Assembly (NCBI RefSeq): GCF_025024155.1
Contig: NW_026251746.1
Span: 281,979 to 345,978 of the forward strand
DNA: 64,000 nucleotides
Source of the DNA: Gamsiella multidivaricata
Lineage: Eukaryota > Mortierellomycota > Mortierellomycetes > Mortierellales > Mortierellaceae
Direction: 5' to 3'
A model generated the notes under the pieces. It was given only the letters and a program-made list of their open reading frames with translations, was not told where the DNA came from and made no database searches. Both the position numbers and the translations under genes were made by a program. Every line of letters starts with the position of its first letter. Positions within the stretch are counted from its first letter, which is position 1. This document shows positions 22,802 to 34,408 of the stretch, piece after piece.

Positions 22802-23514
22802 ACAAGGAGCGTCATTACCTTGGATGCTTTATTTTCTGTCGCTTCACGCGTCGCTTGTATATAATTTTTTTAACAAAGATTTCATTTCAAAGAAGCATGC
22901 ACGAGAGGGAGGATGGTACCCTTGATAATGTTTCTTTATCTGGATATATAAAACACACGGACAATCATTTTCCGCTAAATGGAAAAGTCCGCGGTCCTTG
23001 CCTTTAACGAGTTTAGAGGCATGAAGACCGGGTGCATGGGCGAGAGCAGCGCCATGCGACATAATGAAAAGAACAAGGTTGACATGCTTACGGCATTGCG
23101 TGGTGCTCAACGAGTGCCGAGGGTAGGCTGAGCTGCTGGATTTTGATTCGCTCCTGGAATGAACAAACGCTCTCTCGTTCTTCAGCACACCAGACGGATG
23201 CAGCAATAAAATTCATGGAGTGGACACAACTTTAAAGAAGGTGTTCCCGCCATACCATGTACTGCCCATCCTTCCCTTGCGCCTGCATCTCATTCCTCCC
23301 CTCATCCCTCTCTTTCTCTTTCTCTTTCTCTTTCTCTCTCCACGAGCTGCAGAATCCAGCAAGGCCCTATCCATAAGCCGTACTCGAGTGCTGACAGGAC
23401 CCCCACCGCCATTCTCGACCACACCGCATCGCCACCCAGCCCGGTCCAGGGTCAAGGTCAGCTTCAGTTCAAGTTCCAGCTCCAGTCTCAGTTCCGGCAG
23501 CAGACCCCTCCTCC
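22802..23514. other. Intergenic: arrestin 3' flank and kinase 5' leader
   Basis: 713 bp, no separate gene supported. A TTTCTC tract at 23310-23340 and a pyrimidine-rich stretch precede the kinase ATG at 23515. An open frame at 23220-23663 overlaps the kinase start in another phase and is Pro/Leu low complexity. Confidence 0.4.
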
Positions 23515-26025
23515 ATGACTTCATCACAGGCGATATCGACATCGCCACTGCCTTCACCGCCATTGACGATCTCCATCCCGACTGCAAAGACGAGCACCGG
23601 AGTCGTCTGTGCGTCTGTCTCAAACTCCAGCCCTGCTCTTCAACCGCTCGACACCCAGGATGAAGACGCAGAAGAGGGTCTCGATCACGATGCAGTAGAC
23701 CACTACACCTATAACGGCCCAAATAATTACACGGTACAGCCTTTCTTCGCCTCCGAGCCAGAGTCGCCGTCGCCCATCCTACCAGCCTGGCCATCCACGC
23801 AGCTCAACCCAGACTACCTTGTGCCATACCATCCATCCGTCCACAAGAATATCACTAACTATTCACAGATTCTTCTCGATCAAATCCGCCAAAAGTCGGC
23901 CTCTGCCGCACCAGCAGAGCCATCAAATGCTGTGTCAGGAGTCGGTGTTGCTGCGCCATCGACCTTCAAAGGCATCTCAATCCTTCCCTCTGCATTGTCA
24001 TCAGCGACAAATAAGGAACCATCAACAGTCGAAAAGTACTTTGTCTTCCAACCACACCAACGAGAGTTGCAGGGTTCGGAGCATTCATCACGGCATCCCT
24101 CTCGGTCACACCCAAAAACGCTCTGCAGACGCGCTGCTCAATCCCTCAGACCTGTAACTCGGTTCTTCAAGCGACTTTCGCGCTCTGTGAAAGGAACTGC
24201 ATCTGAGCAGCCCAAAAAGGGCAAGGAGAAAGCCGCAGAACCATCGACACTAGCCCCGCCTCAACCTGGTGAGCCGGTCGATTTAAGTTTCCAGTATCTG
24301 CAAGCACGCGCGGATAACAACGAGATCGCGCCCCGCAACGCCAGTGAGCAGGAGCACGACCAACAGCGACCCCAGGAATTTGTACAGTCCATCCAACATG
24401 CACCCAAGGTGATGAAAATTTTGGACAAGATCAAGAACCATGTTACTGATCACCATGATAACAAGCAGGAGCAACCCAGCAACGATCGAACCCACGGCGA
24501 TGAACATACTGCAGTGAAAAACCAAAGCATACACACACACACCGCAACTCCACCAGCAGCAGTAGCAATATCGGCACTGCAGAAAAAAAAGAACCGCGGA
24601 GGGCCACGGATGCACCCAAAACTGCTGGAGCTCTATGAAGTCACAGACCATGTGTTGGGCGTTGGCACATTCGCAACCGTCAAGGAAATCAAGCTAAAGA
24701 GCACTGATAGATCATATGCGCTCAAAACCATCCTCAAAAAGACATTGCAAGGTAGGCATGCATCGGCATGGTTCTCGTGAAAGGCAGTTGATCGGATCGA
24801 ACTCTACAGTGTCCCGCGACTTACCCAACGATTGTGCCTTTTTTGTTAAACCAACAGGGAAAGGTGCTATGCTGGATACAGAGATTGCAGTTCTATCCAA
24901 GGTACGCCATCCAAACTGCGTGTCGCTCTTGGAGATGTTTGAGACCGAGGACGCCGTCTATCTTGTCACGGATCTGGCAGCAGGCGGGGAGCTTTTTGAA
25001 CAGCTCCTGAATAAGGGCTCGTATACGGAAGGCGATGCTGCACGCCTTATTCACGAGATCTTGCTGGGAGTCGAGTATCTGCATAGCATGGACATCGTGC
25101 ACCGAGATCTAAAGCCGGAGAATCTGCTATTCTTCGACACCACCGAGAATGCGCGACTCATGATCACAGATTTCGGATTGAGCAAGATTCTCACGAATGG
25201 AAACGATGTGTTGATGACCGCTTGTGGTACGCCGGGATATGTTGCACCTGAGGTTTTGGAGAAAATTGGACATGGCAAGCCCGTCGATATGTGGAGTGTT
25301 GGTATCATTGCCTACACACTCCTCTGCGGATACGCACCCTTTTGGGGAGAAGGTACATACACCGAGAAACGCTCATTGCTCTCATGCCATTCTTTGTCCA
25401 GAGTTTTGTCCTAATGTCCTTCTTTACTATTATAGATCAGCCTACCTTGTTCGAGAACATCATTGCTGGACAATACGAGTACGAGGATGAATACTGGAAA
25501 GATATTTCCCCGCTCGCTAAAAAATTTATCGACTCATTACTCGTGCGGCCAGCAGAAAAGCGGCCCACAGCAACTCAGGCGCTTTCCCATCCATGGTTTC
25601 GTACCGTGCTGGATCAAGGTCTTACAGCACCAGCTTCGCCCTCGGATAGTGTTGATCTTCTGCCTAGTGTTCGCAAGAACTTTAACGCCACGAATGTGTT
25701 CAAGAAGGCTGTACGGGCCGTCGGTATTCTACGAAGGATGCAGGGGGCTCAGCAACATGGCCACACGCAGGGAGTATCTCTGGACTCAACGTCGGAAGGA
25801 GGTGCAAGAATGGTAGAGGTGGCGAGTGTTGATGGTATCAAAAATCCTAGGTTTAGCTTCCACGATGTGGTCAGTGCGGCCATGTTGTCCAAGCAGGGTA
25901 TACGTTTGGATGCAGTATCGGACGAGAGCAATTCAGGACATGGACCAAGAATTATCAGTGAGAGCGAGGAACATCTTGAAAAAATCAGTGCTGTTCTCGA
26001 GGACCTCACCATCAAAGCCATATGA
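23515..26025 (+). CDS. CaMK-type Ser/Thr protein kinase with long disordered N-terminus
   Basis: Exons 23515-24751, 24858-25352, 25436-26025; 773 aa. The first ~370 residues are low complexity, with a basic patch (FFKRLSRSVKG). The kinase domain starts about 380: glycine loop GVGTFATV, YALKTIL (Lys), EIAVLSKVRHPNCVSLLEM, the catalytic loop HRDLKPENLLF, DFGLSK, activation segment TACGTPGYVAPE, DMWSVGIIAYTLLCG, and HPWF at the end. All catalytic residues are present. Domain features fit Ca2+/calmodulin-dependent kinase I-like enzymes. A C-terminal segment of about 140 residues, with the basic FKKAVRAVGILRRMQG, could form the autoinhibitory/calmodulin-binding helix (inference). Confidence 0.9.
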
Positions 26026-27261
26026 CCTATTTCAGATCTTTTCATGCATAGGCCACCATATCATATCCTCCTCCTGTATTGTTAATTCGAATAATAGGCC
26101 ATTTATCTCAACAAACTTACTTCTCTCATGACAAGAAATAAGATGATTCGAGGCCCTAATGGCTTGGTTTCTGGAAATTCACATTACGCACTCTAAAACA
26201 GTTGTAAAGGCGTTCAAATTGATGGCAGCTGTTCACGACTAGCATTAGATGCCGCTATTTCCTTTCGTTCGTGCTAGTCCTAGTCTCCCAGGCACCCTTT
26301 CTTTACGGTTTAAAATACTTGTTTTTTTAAGTTCGTTTTTTACATAGTATTTTAGATAGTTTTTACAGCTTTTTTTTTTTTTTTTTTTTTTTAGCGTCAT
26401 AGTCGCCGTGCGTGCCACTCTTGTAAAATATATTTTTTATTTTACATTTAATACATAGCCTTGGGAGCGGTCGTTGTCATCCAAGACACCGTCGTTCATA
26501 GTCGTCATTTTCCTCTTTTTGGGCTTAGGAGGTTCCTCAGTAGTGATGTCTATGTTATTGGTGCTCGGTCATGTCCTCCGCGTCGCTATCAAAAAGATAT
26601 TGAGGTTCCCTAAATCAAAACAGGCAATGTGGTTTAGATAAAGGTCCTGGAAGCATTGGGTCATATTAACACGTTAAACCACAAGGACCCGACTTACATT
26701 GATCTCAGGACAAACTGCACATAGCGGACGTAATTATTAGGCATATTCACAGAGAAATACGGCGACAGTGTAGATTCGATCCATATTTTCCGCTGCTATG
26801 CTTTTCATACGATCTGGGACAAATATGTCTCTCCAGAAGTGGAGAGGCGAGTGGAAAAGACGCGCCGGATGGAGAAGTGCGAGTAAAGGAGAAGCAGAAC
26901 GCACCAAACGTCAAGCAGAGATTGATGCAGTCGACAAGAGCGAGATGACATCAGTCACAGTTATAGGGCAGTCATCGTGCTGGTTGGAAAGTCAATGAGA
27001 TATGGATCTAAGGCTGACGGTTTCATCCGTTGAACGCACATTGGGAATAGACGCTGTCATTTGAGGCAGGATGACCAAAGCATTCTTTTTTTTATCGTTG
27101 CTTAACTTTATTTATTGAGTTCCTAGGTTGAGCAACAGTGTAATAATCATACTTTGCGCACGGACGAGAGCCTTCCAGTGGAAGGATCCTGGACATTTAG
27201 CTTCCGGATAATGCTGTAGACGATATCTGACGTTCCCGTGCCGCATTGGAGATGTACTGTC
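26026..27261. other. 1.2 kb intergenic region with a possible minus-strand gene relic
   Basis: Poly-T at 26370-26392. On the minus strand there is a coding-like stretch split by a good intron (donor GTAAGT at about 26696, acceptor TTTAG at about 26610) that would join NNYVRYVQFVLRSM to EPQYLFDSDAEDMTEHQ and a stop. A second frame nearby reads EEPPKPKKRKMTTMNDG. The upstream frames are out of phase, so this looks like decayed coding sequence of unknown kind. Confidence 0.3.
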
Positions 27262-28663
27262 TCAAGCGAAGCGACCAAGTACAGCCATGACAGCCGCACT
27301 TGTCCAGAGGGCCATGAAACACATGGACTTGACCCTAGTGCTCTCTTTCCGGATATCGTCGTTCAGGTTGAACTCGACTGCCAGAAGATTGACGTATCCC
27401 ATGTATAGCAGGATCCCTGTGGAAATCGCATCAAAGACACCCTCGACCAAGATGGCCAAAGCGGAGGATGGATCATACGAGCTCCAGATCGCTACGCCAA
27501 GGGCCGCTCCAATAGGCGTTGTCAACGAGAAGACGATTGCCAGCCAGTAGTGGGTCTTTGTCCTTTCGAACTCCAAATCTGTAATCCTCGCGCCTAATGC
27601 AAAACCTAGAGAGAAGAGATGATATCCGATTAGGATCGGTTCAAACACCTGTACTTGCCGCTTTCAAATGGACCTTACCTTCGAAGAACTGGTGAAAGAC
27701 CAATGCTGTCAGAAGGCCCATGAACTCAGCTTCCGAGGATACTCCAAGGGACACACCAATGATCACCGAATGAGCTGCAATACCGGCTTCAAGGATATAG
27801 GTTGAAATTCGTCGTTGCGAGTCATTCAGCAACTCTAAACCATGAGCGTGTGAGTGTCTGGTTTCCTGGAAATGATGATGATGGCGATCACTAATCTCAG
27901 TGTAGTCTTCTGCGAGAGGCGCGGACGTCGTGTCTCCAGCGCGGTTGTCCGCTTGAATGCTGCCATATGACTTGACACTTGTCCTGACGGGCGTACGTTG
28001 GATCAAAACTGCACTTGGAAGCACACACGTCGTACTCTGCGCCATTTCCGGCTCGAACGTAGAGCACCCGCTTTGAGTAGCCAAGTTGTCGTGATCCAGG
28101 ACGCAGGGCGACGCTGAAGAGCATGATGATCTTCGACGCATGGGTTCGTCCAGTACAGTGAGCGTGTGTCCGGGATATAGAGCAGAAGCAGCGCCTGTAG
28201 GTTCAAGTCCATCCAGATCCAAACTGACCCGCTCATCTTCCGGTAGAGAAGTCCCCCAGTCAGCCGCGGTCTCATGGCACTGTTGATGATGGTCTATGGC
28301 CATAAACTCGATCCAGTGCATGAAGAGCGACGATGACAGGATGAGTAGTCCACCAAAGGCTGTGTAGTTTTCCGAAAAGATGGGTCCCAAGCATGGCGAG
28401 GATAGATTGGTGATGGCAGTCGGCATCATGTGAATGAAAGCAGTGGCGAGGATAATTCCAATACCAAACTGTTTTCCAAGAATCAAGAGCCTGGATGAGA
28501 AGCAGAGTCTCTGGAATCGGGAGGCGATCAAAGGCATGAACACACCGGCGGCACTGGCAGCGAGGATGATGAAAATTCCTACTATGTGGAGCGCTAGTCT
28601 GTAGTGCGTACGATCTTGCAAATCTTCGCGGAGCATACAGGAGAAAGATGGGTTGGTGTTCAT
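27262..28663 (-). CDS. ZIP-family zinc/iron transporter
   Basis: Exons 28663-27679 and 27605-27262, 442 aa. The start MNTNPSFSCML was preferred over in-frame TTG codons upstream. Hydrophobic helices match ZIP topology: LALHIVGIFIILAASAAGV, FGIGIILATAFIHMMPTA, a long cytoplasmic loop with the His-rich DRHHHHFQETRHSHAHG, then the metal-binding helix pair AHSVIIGVSLGV (TM4) and HQFFEGFALGARI (TM5, formed across the splice), and three more helices. The HSxxIG and HQxFEG motifs bind the transported metal. It is probably a plasma-membrane zinc or iron importer. The histidine-rich loop is the usual regulatory metal sensor. Confident for family, open for metal. Confidence 0.92.
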
Positions 28664-29592
28664 TGTTACTTGGGACAAGGCCTGGAGTGCAGAGTCCAAC
28701 AGAACATGGAACTGCTTTGCATGACAGTTTTCTGCTGCTTACCAGTGCCTGCGCTGCAGAGAGCTGTATCAGGGAGCGAATGCGACATTGTGTGCTGTTG
28801 TGCGAATGTGAATTGCGGATAGTGCATTGCTATTTTGACGAGGAGAGAGATAAAGAATATAAAAAAAAAGCAGGCAAAGGGAGGACAAAAGTATTTGTCA
28901 CAACCAGTAGGGTACTCGCACGGGGATGTTTGACAGCATTTTGGTGGCACAGCAAAAGGGGTCTTATTCAGCAAGCAGGGTTGGTTGACATTGACCAGCC
29001 GTGATGTGGTCCAGAAGTGTACGCATATCCGCTAAGCTGTCCAACATACCATCCAGACACTTTACACCTGCCTGCACTGCTTCTGGTGGAGGAGTGTTTC
29101 GATGCAGCGGTAGATGGCGTTAAAGGGACCGAGAAGCAGGGGCGCGGGTGCTGAAATGAGAAAAGAAGAAATTCAAATAAAAGCAGTCGGTTCACGATGG
29201 CCGAGGTGTGGTGCGTGCGCCTTGGCCCGTTGTACATGTAAACGGAGGGTGGTATCGACTCGACGCTGAGAGCAAAGCAGTCTCTCGGCGAAGCAACTCA
29301 TTGCATCACCCTTTTGATGAAGGTTGTTTGCAGGCCTCCTTCCGTTTTCCTCATTCCTTTGGCCCTTGGCCCATTCACCTCGACTGCGGTTCCTGTCCTT
29401 CTGTGCATTCACGTGCAGTGACTGCCCCTGAACCGCAGTTTTTTTTTCTTTTTTCCGTTCTTTGAGGCATCAGATCGCCATCACCCTCTTTTTCCTTCAC
29501 TCCGCGCTTGTCCGCATCCTTCCACGCTTCCTCCCCACTCACCCTCTCTCTTTCTTTTCATCCTTCACCTCCCCCCTTTTCGTAATACCGTA
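28664..29592. promoter_or_regulatory. Divergent region between ZIP transporter and ARB1
   Basis: 929 bp between two divergent starts. No coding frame is supported. A long pyrimidine-rich stretch (about 29430-29590) directly precedes the ARB1 ATG, as is common for highly expressed fungal translation-factor genes. Confidence 0.45.
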
Positions 29593-31909
29593 ATGTCTGC
29601 ATTGTCTGCATCCAAGCAGAAGCGTCTCGCCGCCAAGGCCGCCAAGGAGGCTGCCAAAAAGTCATCAAGCGCCTCGTCGCCCGCCACCACAAATGGTCGC
29701 AACACTCCCGCCCCATCGGACGGACCCGAGGCTGACGATGCCGATGCTCTCATCCCCGGACTCAATGCCATGGATATCGCCAAGAAGAAGGGCGGTGACC
29801 GCAACTCAACCGGTGTCCTGACCTCTCAACCCCTCTCTCGCGATATCAAGATCGAGTCCTTTTCGCTGTCCTTTCATGGTCGCGAGTTGATCTCCAATAC
29901 CGATATCGATTTCAACTTTGGTCGTCGTTATGGTCTTATCGGCGCTAATGGATCTGGAAAGTCGACTTTCCTAGAATGTCTGGCTGCTCGTGAAGTCCCT
30001 ATCCCCGAGCACATTGATGTAAGTGGACAATGCTCTTGGGCTGCTTATTAATCCCTTTCTACTTGTCCTTTATTCTCTTTCGTTTGTGATATGTGGAGCC
30101 GAGAAGACACCTGGGTCAGACATTGATGCATATGTGGCTGAAACTTCGCTTGGGTTCTTGGCTCTTTTGGTTCCATTTGGTTTTTTTTGTTCCTTGTTTG
30201 GGATAGGCTTTTTTTTGTTGGTTTCCTGGGTCCGAACATTTGACATCATCGTCACACCACACTATTCTCTCCCGTTAGAACAAAAGGACCTGTTCTTATT
30301 TCCCACTATTGGCTGGGCTAACCAAGGGAGCTGGGATGAACCCTTCGCAACCTTTAACCCCCTGATTTTATTCCCTGCCTGTCTGCGCTCCTCTTTTCCA
30401 TATCTCTTACATGGCCAACACATGCTTATCACCTTGCTTGTTTGTCTTTTTCTGGTTTTGTGTCAATCTCTGTAGATCTACTTATTGCAGGAGGAGGCCG
30501 CTCCTTCTGAACACAACGCTATTGAGGCTGTTGTGATTGAAGCCAAGCTGGAAGTTGAGCGTCTAGAGAAGCAGGTCGAGGACATGTTGGCAGAAGAGAA
30601 TGGAGCCGAGAACCCGCTCTTAGACGATGTTTATGACCGTATTGAGCAACTAGATCCCCAAACTTTTGAGACTCGCGCTGCTACCCTTCTTCACGGTCTG
30701 GGTTTTTCCAAGAAAGATATGCTCAAGGCTACCAAGGACATGTCCGGAGGATGGCGTATGCGTGTTGCCCTGGCCAAGGCCCTGTTCGTTAAGCCCACCC
30801 TTCTTTTGTTGGATGAGCCCACTAACCACTTGGATCTCGAGGCCTGCGTGTGGCTGGAGGACTACCTTTCCAAGTACGATCGTATTCTCATCCTCATTTC
30901 GCACTCTCAGGATTTCCTGAACGGAGTCTGCACCAACATCATGAACCTGAACCACAAGCGAAAGCTCGTGTACTATGGTGGTAACTACGACACGTACGTC
31001 AAGACCCGCGCTGAATTGGAAGTCAACCAGATGAAGGCCTATGTCAAGCAACAAGAAGAAATTGCCCATATCAAAAAGTTCATTGCCTCGGCCGGTACCT
31101 ACTCGAACTTGGTCAGACAGGCAAAGTCCAAGCAAAAGATCATTGACAAAATGGAGGCCGCCGGTTTAGTTGAGAAGGTAGATCCACCCATGCTCTTCAA
31201 GTTCAAGTTCTCGGACACGGACAAGTTGCCCCCTCCAGTGTTGGCCTTTGACGAGGTCGGCTTCGCATACTCTGGAGATATAAAGGATGCTCTGTACAGA
31301 GGCGTTAACCTCGGAATCGACATGGACTCGCGTGTTGCATTGGTCGGGCCCAACGGTGCTGGAAAATCGACCTTGCTCAAGCTGATGACGGGCGAGCTGA
31401 GCGCGACAGAGGGACGTATTCAACGTCACATGCAGCTCAAGCTTGGCAAATACAATCAGCACTCTGCGGACCAACTCGACATGGATCTCTCGCCTATTGA
31501 CTACATGCGCAGGCGTTTCCCGGATATGCAGCAAGATACCGATTTCTGGCGTCAACAGATTGGTCGTTATGGACTTACAGGATCTCATCAGACTTCGCCC
31601 ATCGGTCACTTGTCGCACGGTCTACAGACCCGCTTGGTCTTTGCCGAGTTGGCCTTGTCTCGTCCCCACATGCTCTTGTTGGACGAGCCTACCAATCACT
31701 TGGATATGGAGTCGATTGATTCGCTGGCAGAGGCTATTAAGAACTTTTCTGGAGGAGTCGTTTTGGTTTCTCACGACTTCCGACTGTTGAAGGAGGTCGC
31801 CGACACGATTATTGTGGTCGATAAGGGTGTCTCAGTCTTCGATGGCACCATCCTTGAGTACAAGAAGATCTTGCAGAAGAAGTCGCGCGAGGCCAGTGGA
31901 CTCAACTAG
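29593..31909 (+). CDS. ARB1: ABCF-type ATPase, ABCF2/Arb1 (ribosome biogenesis)
   Basis: Exons 29593-30018 and 30476-31909, phase 0, 619 aa, matching Arb1/ABCF2 length. The N-terminus is Lys/Ala-rich. NBD1: Walker A GANGSGKST, signature MSGGWRMRVALA, Walker B LLLLDEPTNHLD. A linker helix with KKFIASAGTYSNLVRQAKSK follows. NBD2: GPNGAGKST, signature region LSHGLQTRLVFAELAL, LLLDEPTNHLDMESID, SHDFRLL. There are no membrane helices, as expected for ABCF. Role by homology: 40S/60S biogenesis and export. Odd: the second signature reads LSHGL where the usual is LS[GD]GQ. The single intron is 457 nt, several times longer than most introns in this window. Confidence 0.93.
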
Positions 31910-32113
31910 TTGAATAACATCGACAGTAACAACAACTGAAAAACTAACAGAAAGACACAAAAACACCATAAAATCAACGGACAGCCTTGTTTCCCAGGTT
32001 TCAATACATATACACACTTGCATCCTCATAGACGTCGCGAGAACGCTTGCGTTTTAACAGATCGAATAAACTGTCATGTAACATTCATTGCTTTTATTGC
32101 GTTGGATTATGAT

Positions 32114-34144
32114 TTAAACATACCAGTCCGCAAAGAAGTGGTCTTCGTCTAGATCCAGTGGTGGCTCATCTTCCCGTTGACGAACCCAGCCCATCTCAAC
32201 AGGATCCACGGTATCATGATTGAAGTCCAGCACAGATGTGAACTTGTGGCTCGAACCAGCACTAGGGCCAGTTATGTATCGACCTGTCTGCGCAACCGAA
32301 GACCTCCAGGCCTGCAAGATTAAATCCATGAATTCTTGCGAGATCTCGCCGCAGCCAGAGACGCGTACCCGCTGGATCGACTGCCAACGCACGCCTTTGA
32401 TGTTCTGGCCGGTCATGAGGGAGCACTCTCGAATATCTAGTATCTGCAAACCCCACAGATCCGCGATCACCTCCAATACTGGATCGCCCAACAGTCGTTG
32501 TCCTGAAATGTTGATAGTCTGGAGCCCATGACAGGTTTTGATGACTGGGATCAAATCCTCGTTCGTGAGAACAGGTGCAGGCCCTGACAGGAGCTGAATG
32601 AACGGGATCGAGAGCGAGGTCAGGTTCCTGCAGTAGGGAGCAATGCCCTCGCGAAGGACAACTCCCTGTAGTGGACGGCGGCCTTGAAGTACAGTGAGTC
32701 CGCGCAGTCGAGGTCCCAACGAGCTAAGCAGATAGATCCAGATCTGATTACTCCAGCACGAATCAAACACGCAAAGACTTTCCAGCAGAGGCAATGATAT
32801 GATGGCCTTGAGCAATGGCCAATCTCGACTTGAGTAACCCAGAATAAGCACCCTAAGATCTTGCAGCCTTGAGATTAGGTTCAGCATACCAGGAAAGGTT
32901 GAGACACTGCAGTACATGGGCGAAGGCATGTCCAGCTCCTTGATCTGGGCGTCCTGAATGCCACGGACAATGGCTTCGAGTGTCGGCATCGAGGCAGTCT
33001 TCGTTAAAATCTCGGCCGCGCTTGATTCGATCTCCTGCGGCAATTGGATCGAAAGTGTCCGGAAGGGTGACACATACTGTAGGAGAGCTGTGATATGATC
33101 TGTCATGGCGGCCATGTCTGCTGTTGCTGCTGCTACGGACGGAGTAGTTGTCGAGTCCTCTGGTAAATCGTAATCTCTATCGTCCGCCAATAGTTCGGTT
33201 GCCTCAAGGAGATCAACCTCGACACGTTGGACCATTTCTGTCATGTCATAGTTCCTCCCCGTGACCTGTGCAGACGCGTACGAAGATGCCAGGAGGTGCA
33301 ACAGTCGTCGACAGGATCGGTCAAGGGGGTCCGGTAGCACAATGGTTTGCCAGATAGTTGGCAGGGCAGCCAGACGCCAGGCCATACTGACCCTTGAACA
33401 CGAAAGCAAGTCCGATGGCTGAGTGCGGTCGTAATACTGCTGAGCATTAGCCCTTGACGGGAGATGCGAAAAGATGGCGAGCAGGATATCATGCGGCACG
33501 TAAACAGCTGAACGTTTCTCCGGTATGGCGATGTCGGTCTCGATGTCTCCTGTGATCGAGGTCAACTCCTGAGTGCCGCTAGGTATACGCTTGATGGGGG
33601 CCTTTCTGGGCAGCAACTCGGGACGTGTCCTCCGCCACGACTGCTTGTACTTTGCTTGCGACCTTTTGAAGGAAACGTAGGGTTCTGAAAGGGGCTGTTG
33701 GTGAAAATGTTGACGGAGTTGGTTTTGCTGTTGCTGCTGTTGCGGTGGTGTCTCGAGTACTATTTCTGTTTCATCTGTATTATCCGCTCCATCAGTGGTC
33801 ATTTCTCCGAACTCATGTATCAATGCTGCAAGGCCTGCCTCTGTCGCTGCTCCTGATGATGCAGAGATGGGTGAAGACGGGAAAGAGGGCGATGGCATAG
33901 GCCGAGAGTTAAGGTCCTCAAAGACCCAGGATGGCAATTGTTGGTCCCTTTCTTGAGTGCTGCTTGTCCCTGCGATGGCCAAATTATTGCAGCTGTTGAG
34001 TTGGTGCTGCTGTTCTTGTTGAGATGGACCCTTAGCGGCCTTGTGGTCCTTGAGCCATGTGGACAAGCGTAGGGCGAATTTTGAGGTGGGCCTGGTCTCG
34101 GTAGCGATGGTTTCTGTGGGTCGACCTTGCTGAATGCTGTGCAT
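32114..34144 (-). CDS. F-box/leucine-rich-repeat protein
   Basis: Single exon, 676 aa, starting MHSIQQGRPTETIATET. The first ~220 residues are polar, with a Gln run (PPQQQQQQNQLRQHFHQQP). An F-box is at about 225-275: VYVPHDILLAIFSHLPSR, DLLSCSRVSMAWRLAALP, IWQTIVL. The rest shows LRR-like spacing (LRVLILGYSS, LESLCVFDSCW, LRGLTVLQG, LTSLSIPFIQL, LQTINISGQRLLGDPVLEVI, LQILDIRECSLM, RVRVSGCGEISQEFMDLIL). F-box/LRR proteins are substrate receptors of SCF ubiquitin ligases; the substrate is unknown. It shares a 264-bp divergent promoter with the mitochondrial carrier. Confidence 0.85.
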   Translation of the reverse strand: MHSIQQGRPTETIATETRPTSKFALRLSTWLKDHKAAKGPSQQEQQHQLNSCNNLAIAGTSSTQERDQQLPSWVFEDLNSRPMPSPSFPSSPISASSGAATEAGLAALIHEFGEMTTDGADNTDETEIVLETPPQQQQQQNQLRQHFHQQPLSEPYVSFKRSQAKYKQSWRRTRPELLPRKAPIKRIPSGTQELTSITGDIETDIAIPEKRSAVYVPHDILLAIFSHLPSRANAQQYYDRTQPSDLLSCSRVSMAWRLAALPTIWQTIVLPDPLDRSCRRLLHLLASSYASAQVTGRNYDMTEMVQRVEVDLLEATELLADDRDYDLPEDSTTTPSVAAATADMAAMTDHITALLQYVSPFRTLSIQLPQEIESSAAEILTKTASMPTLEAIVRGIQDAQIKELDMPSPMYCSVSTFPGMLNLISRLQDLRVLILGYSSRDWPLLKAIISLPLLESLCVFDSCWSNQIWIYLLSSLGPRLRGLTVLQGRRPLQGVVLREGIAPYCRNLTSLSIPFIQLLSGPAPVLTNEDLIPVIKTCHGLQTINISGQRLLGDPVLEVIADLWGLQILDIRECSLMTGQNIKGVRWQSIQRVRVSGCGEISQEFMDLILQAWRSSVAQTGRYITGPSAGSSHKFTSVLDFNHDTVDPVEMGWVRQREDEPPLDLDEDHFFADWYV

Positions 34145-34408
34145 CGTTTGTTCGGTCTATCGAGCTGTTTGTGGTTGTTGGGTTGAGTGTAAGAACGCTT
34201 GCTTGCCTGTGTTGTTTGTGATCGCTTGAATAGCTTGGATGGCGATGTTGATGGATGTGAATGGAATGAGAGAATGATGAGTTGAAGAGACAAAGAGAAA
34301 GAATGTGATGGACACAATCTTTAAATTCTTTAAATTATTCCACACAGCCTTTTTCTTTTTTCTCTTCTCCTCTGCCCCTTCACTTTACTTTTCTCAAGCC
34401 CGGATGTC
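34145..34408. promoter_or_regulatory. 264-bp head-to-head promoter, F-box gene / mitochondrial carrier
   Basis: Both start codons face outward from this spacer. It contains two direct TTTAAATTC-type blocks (34320-34337) and pyrimidine-rich sequence next to the carrier ATG. Co-regulation is an inference from the spacing. Confidence 0.5.

Noticed and set aside
28190..28215. B-box-like GGTTCAAGTCC suggesting a tRNA
   Set aside because: Lies inside the ZIP transporter coding exon and has no A-box or acceptor stem.
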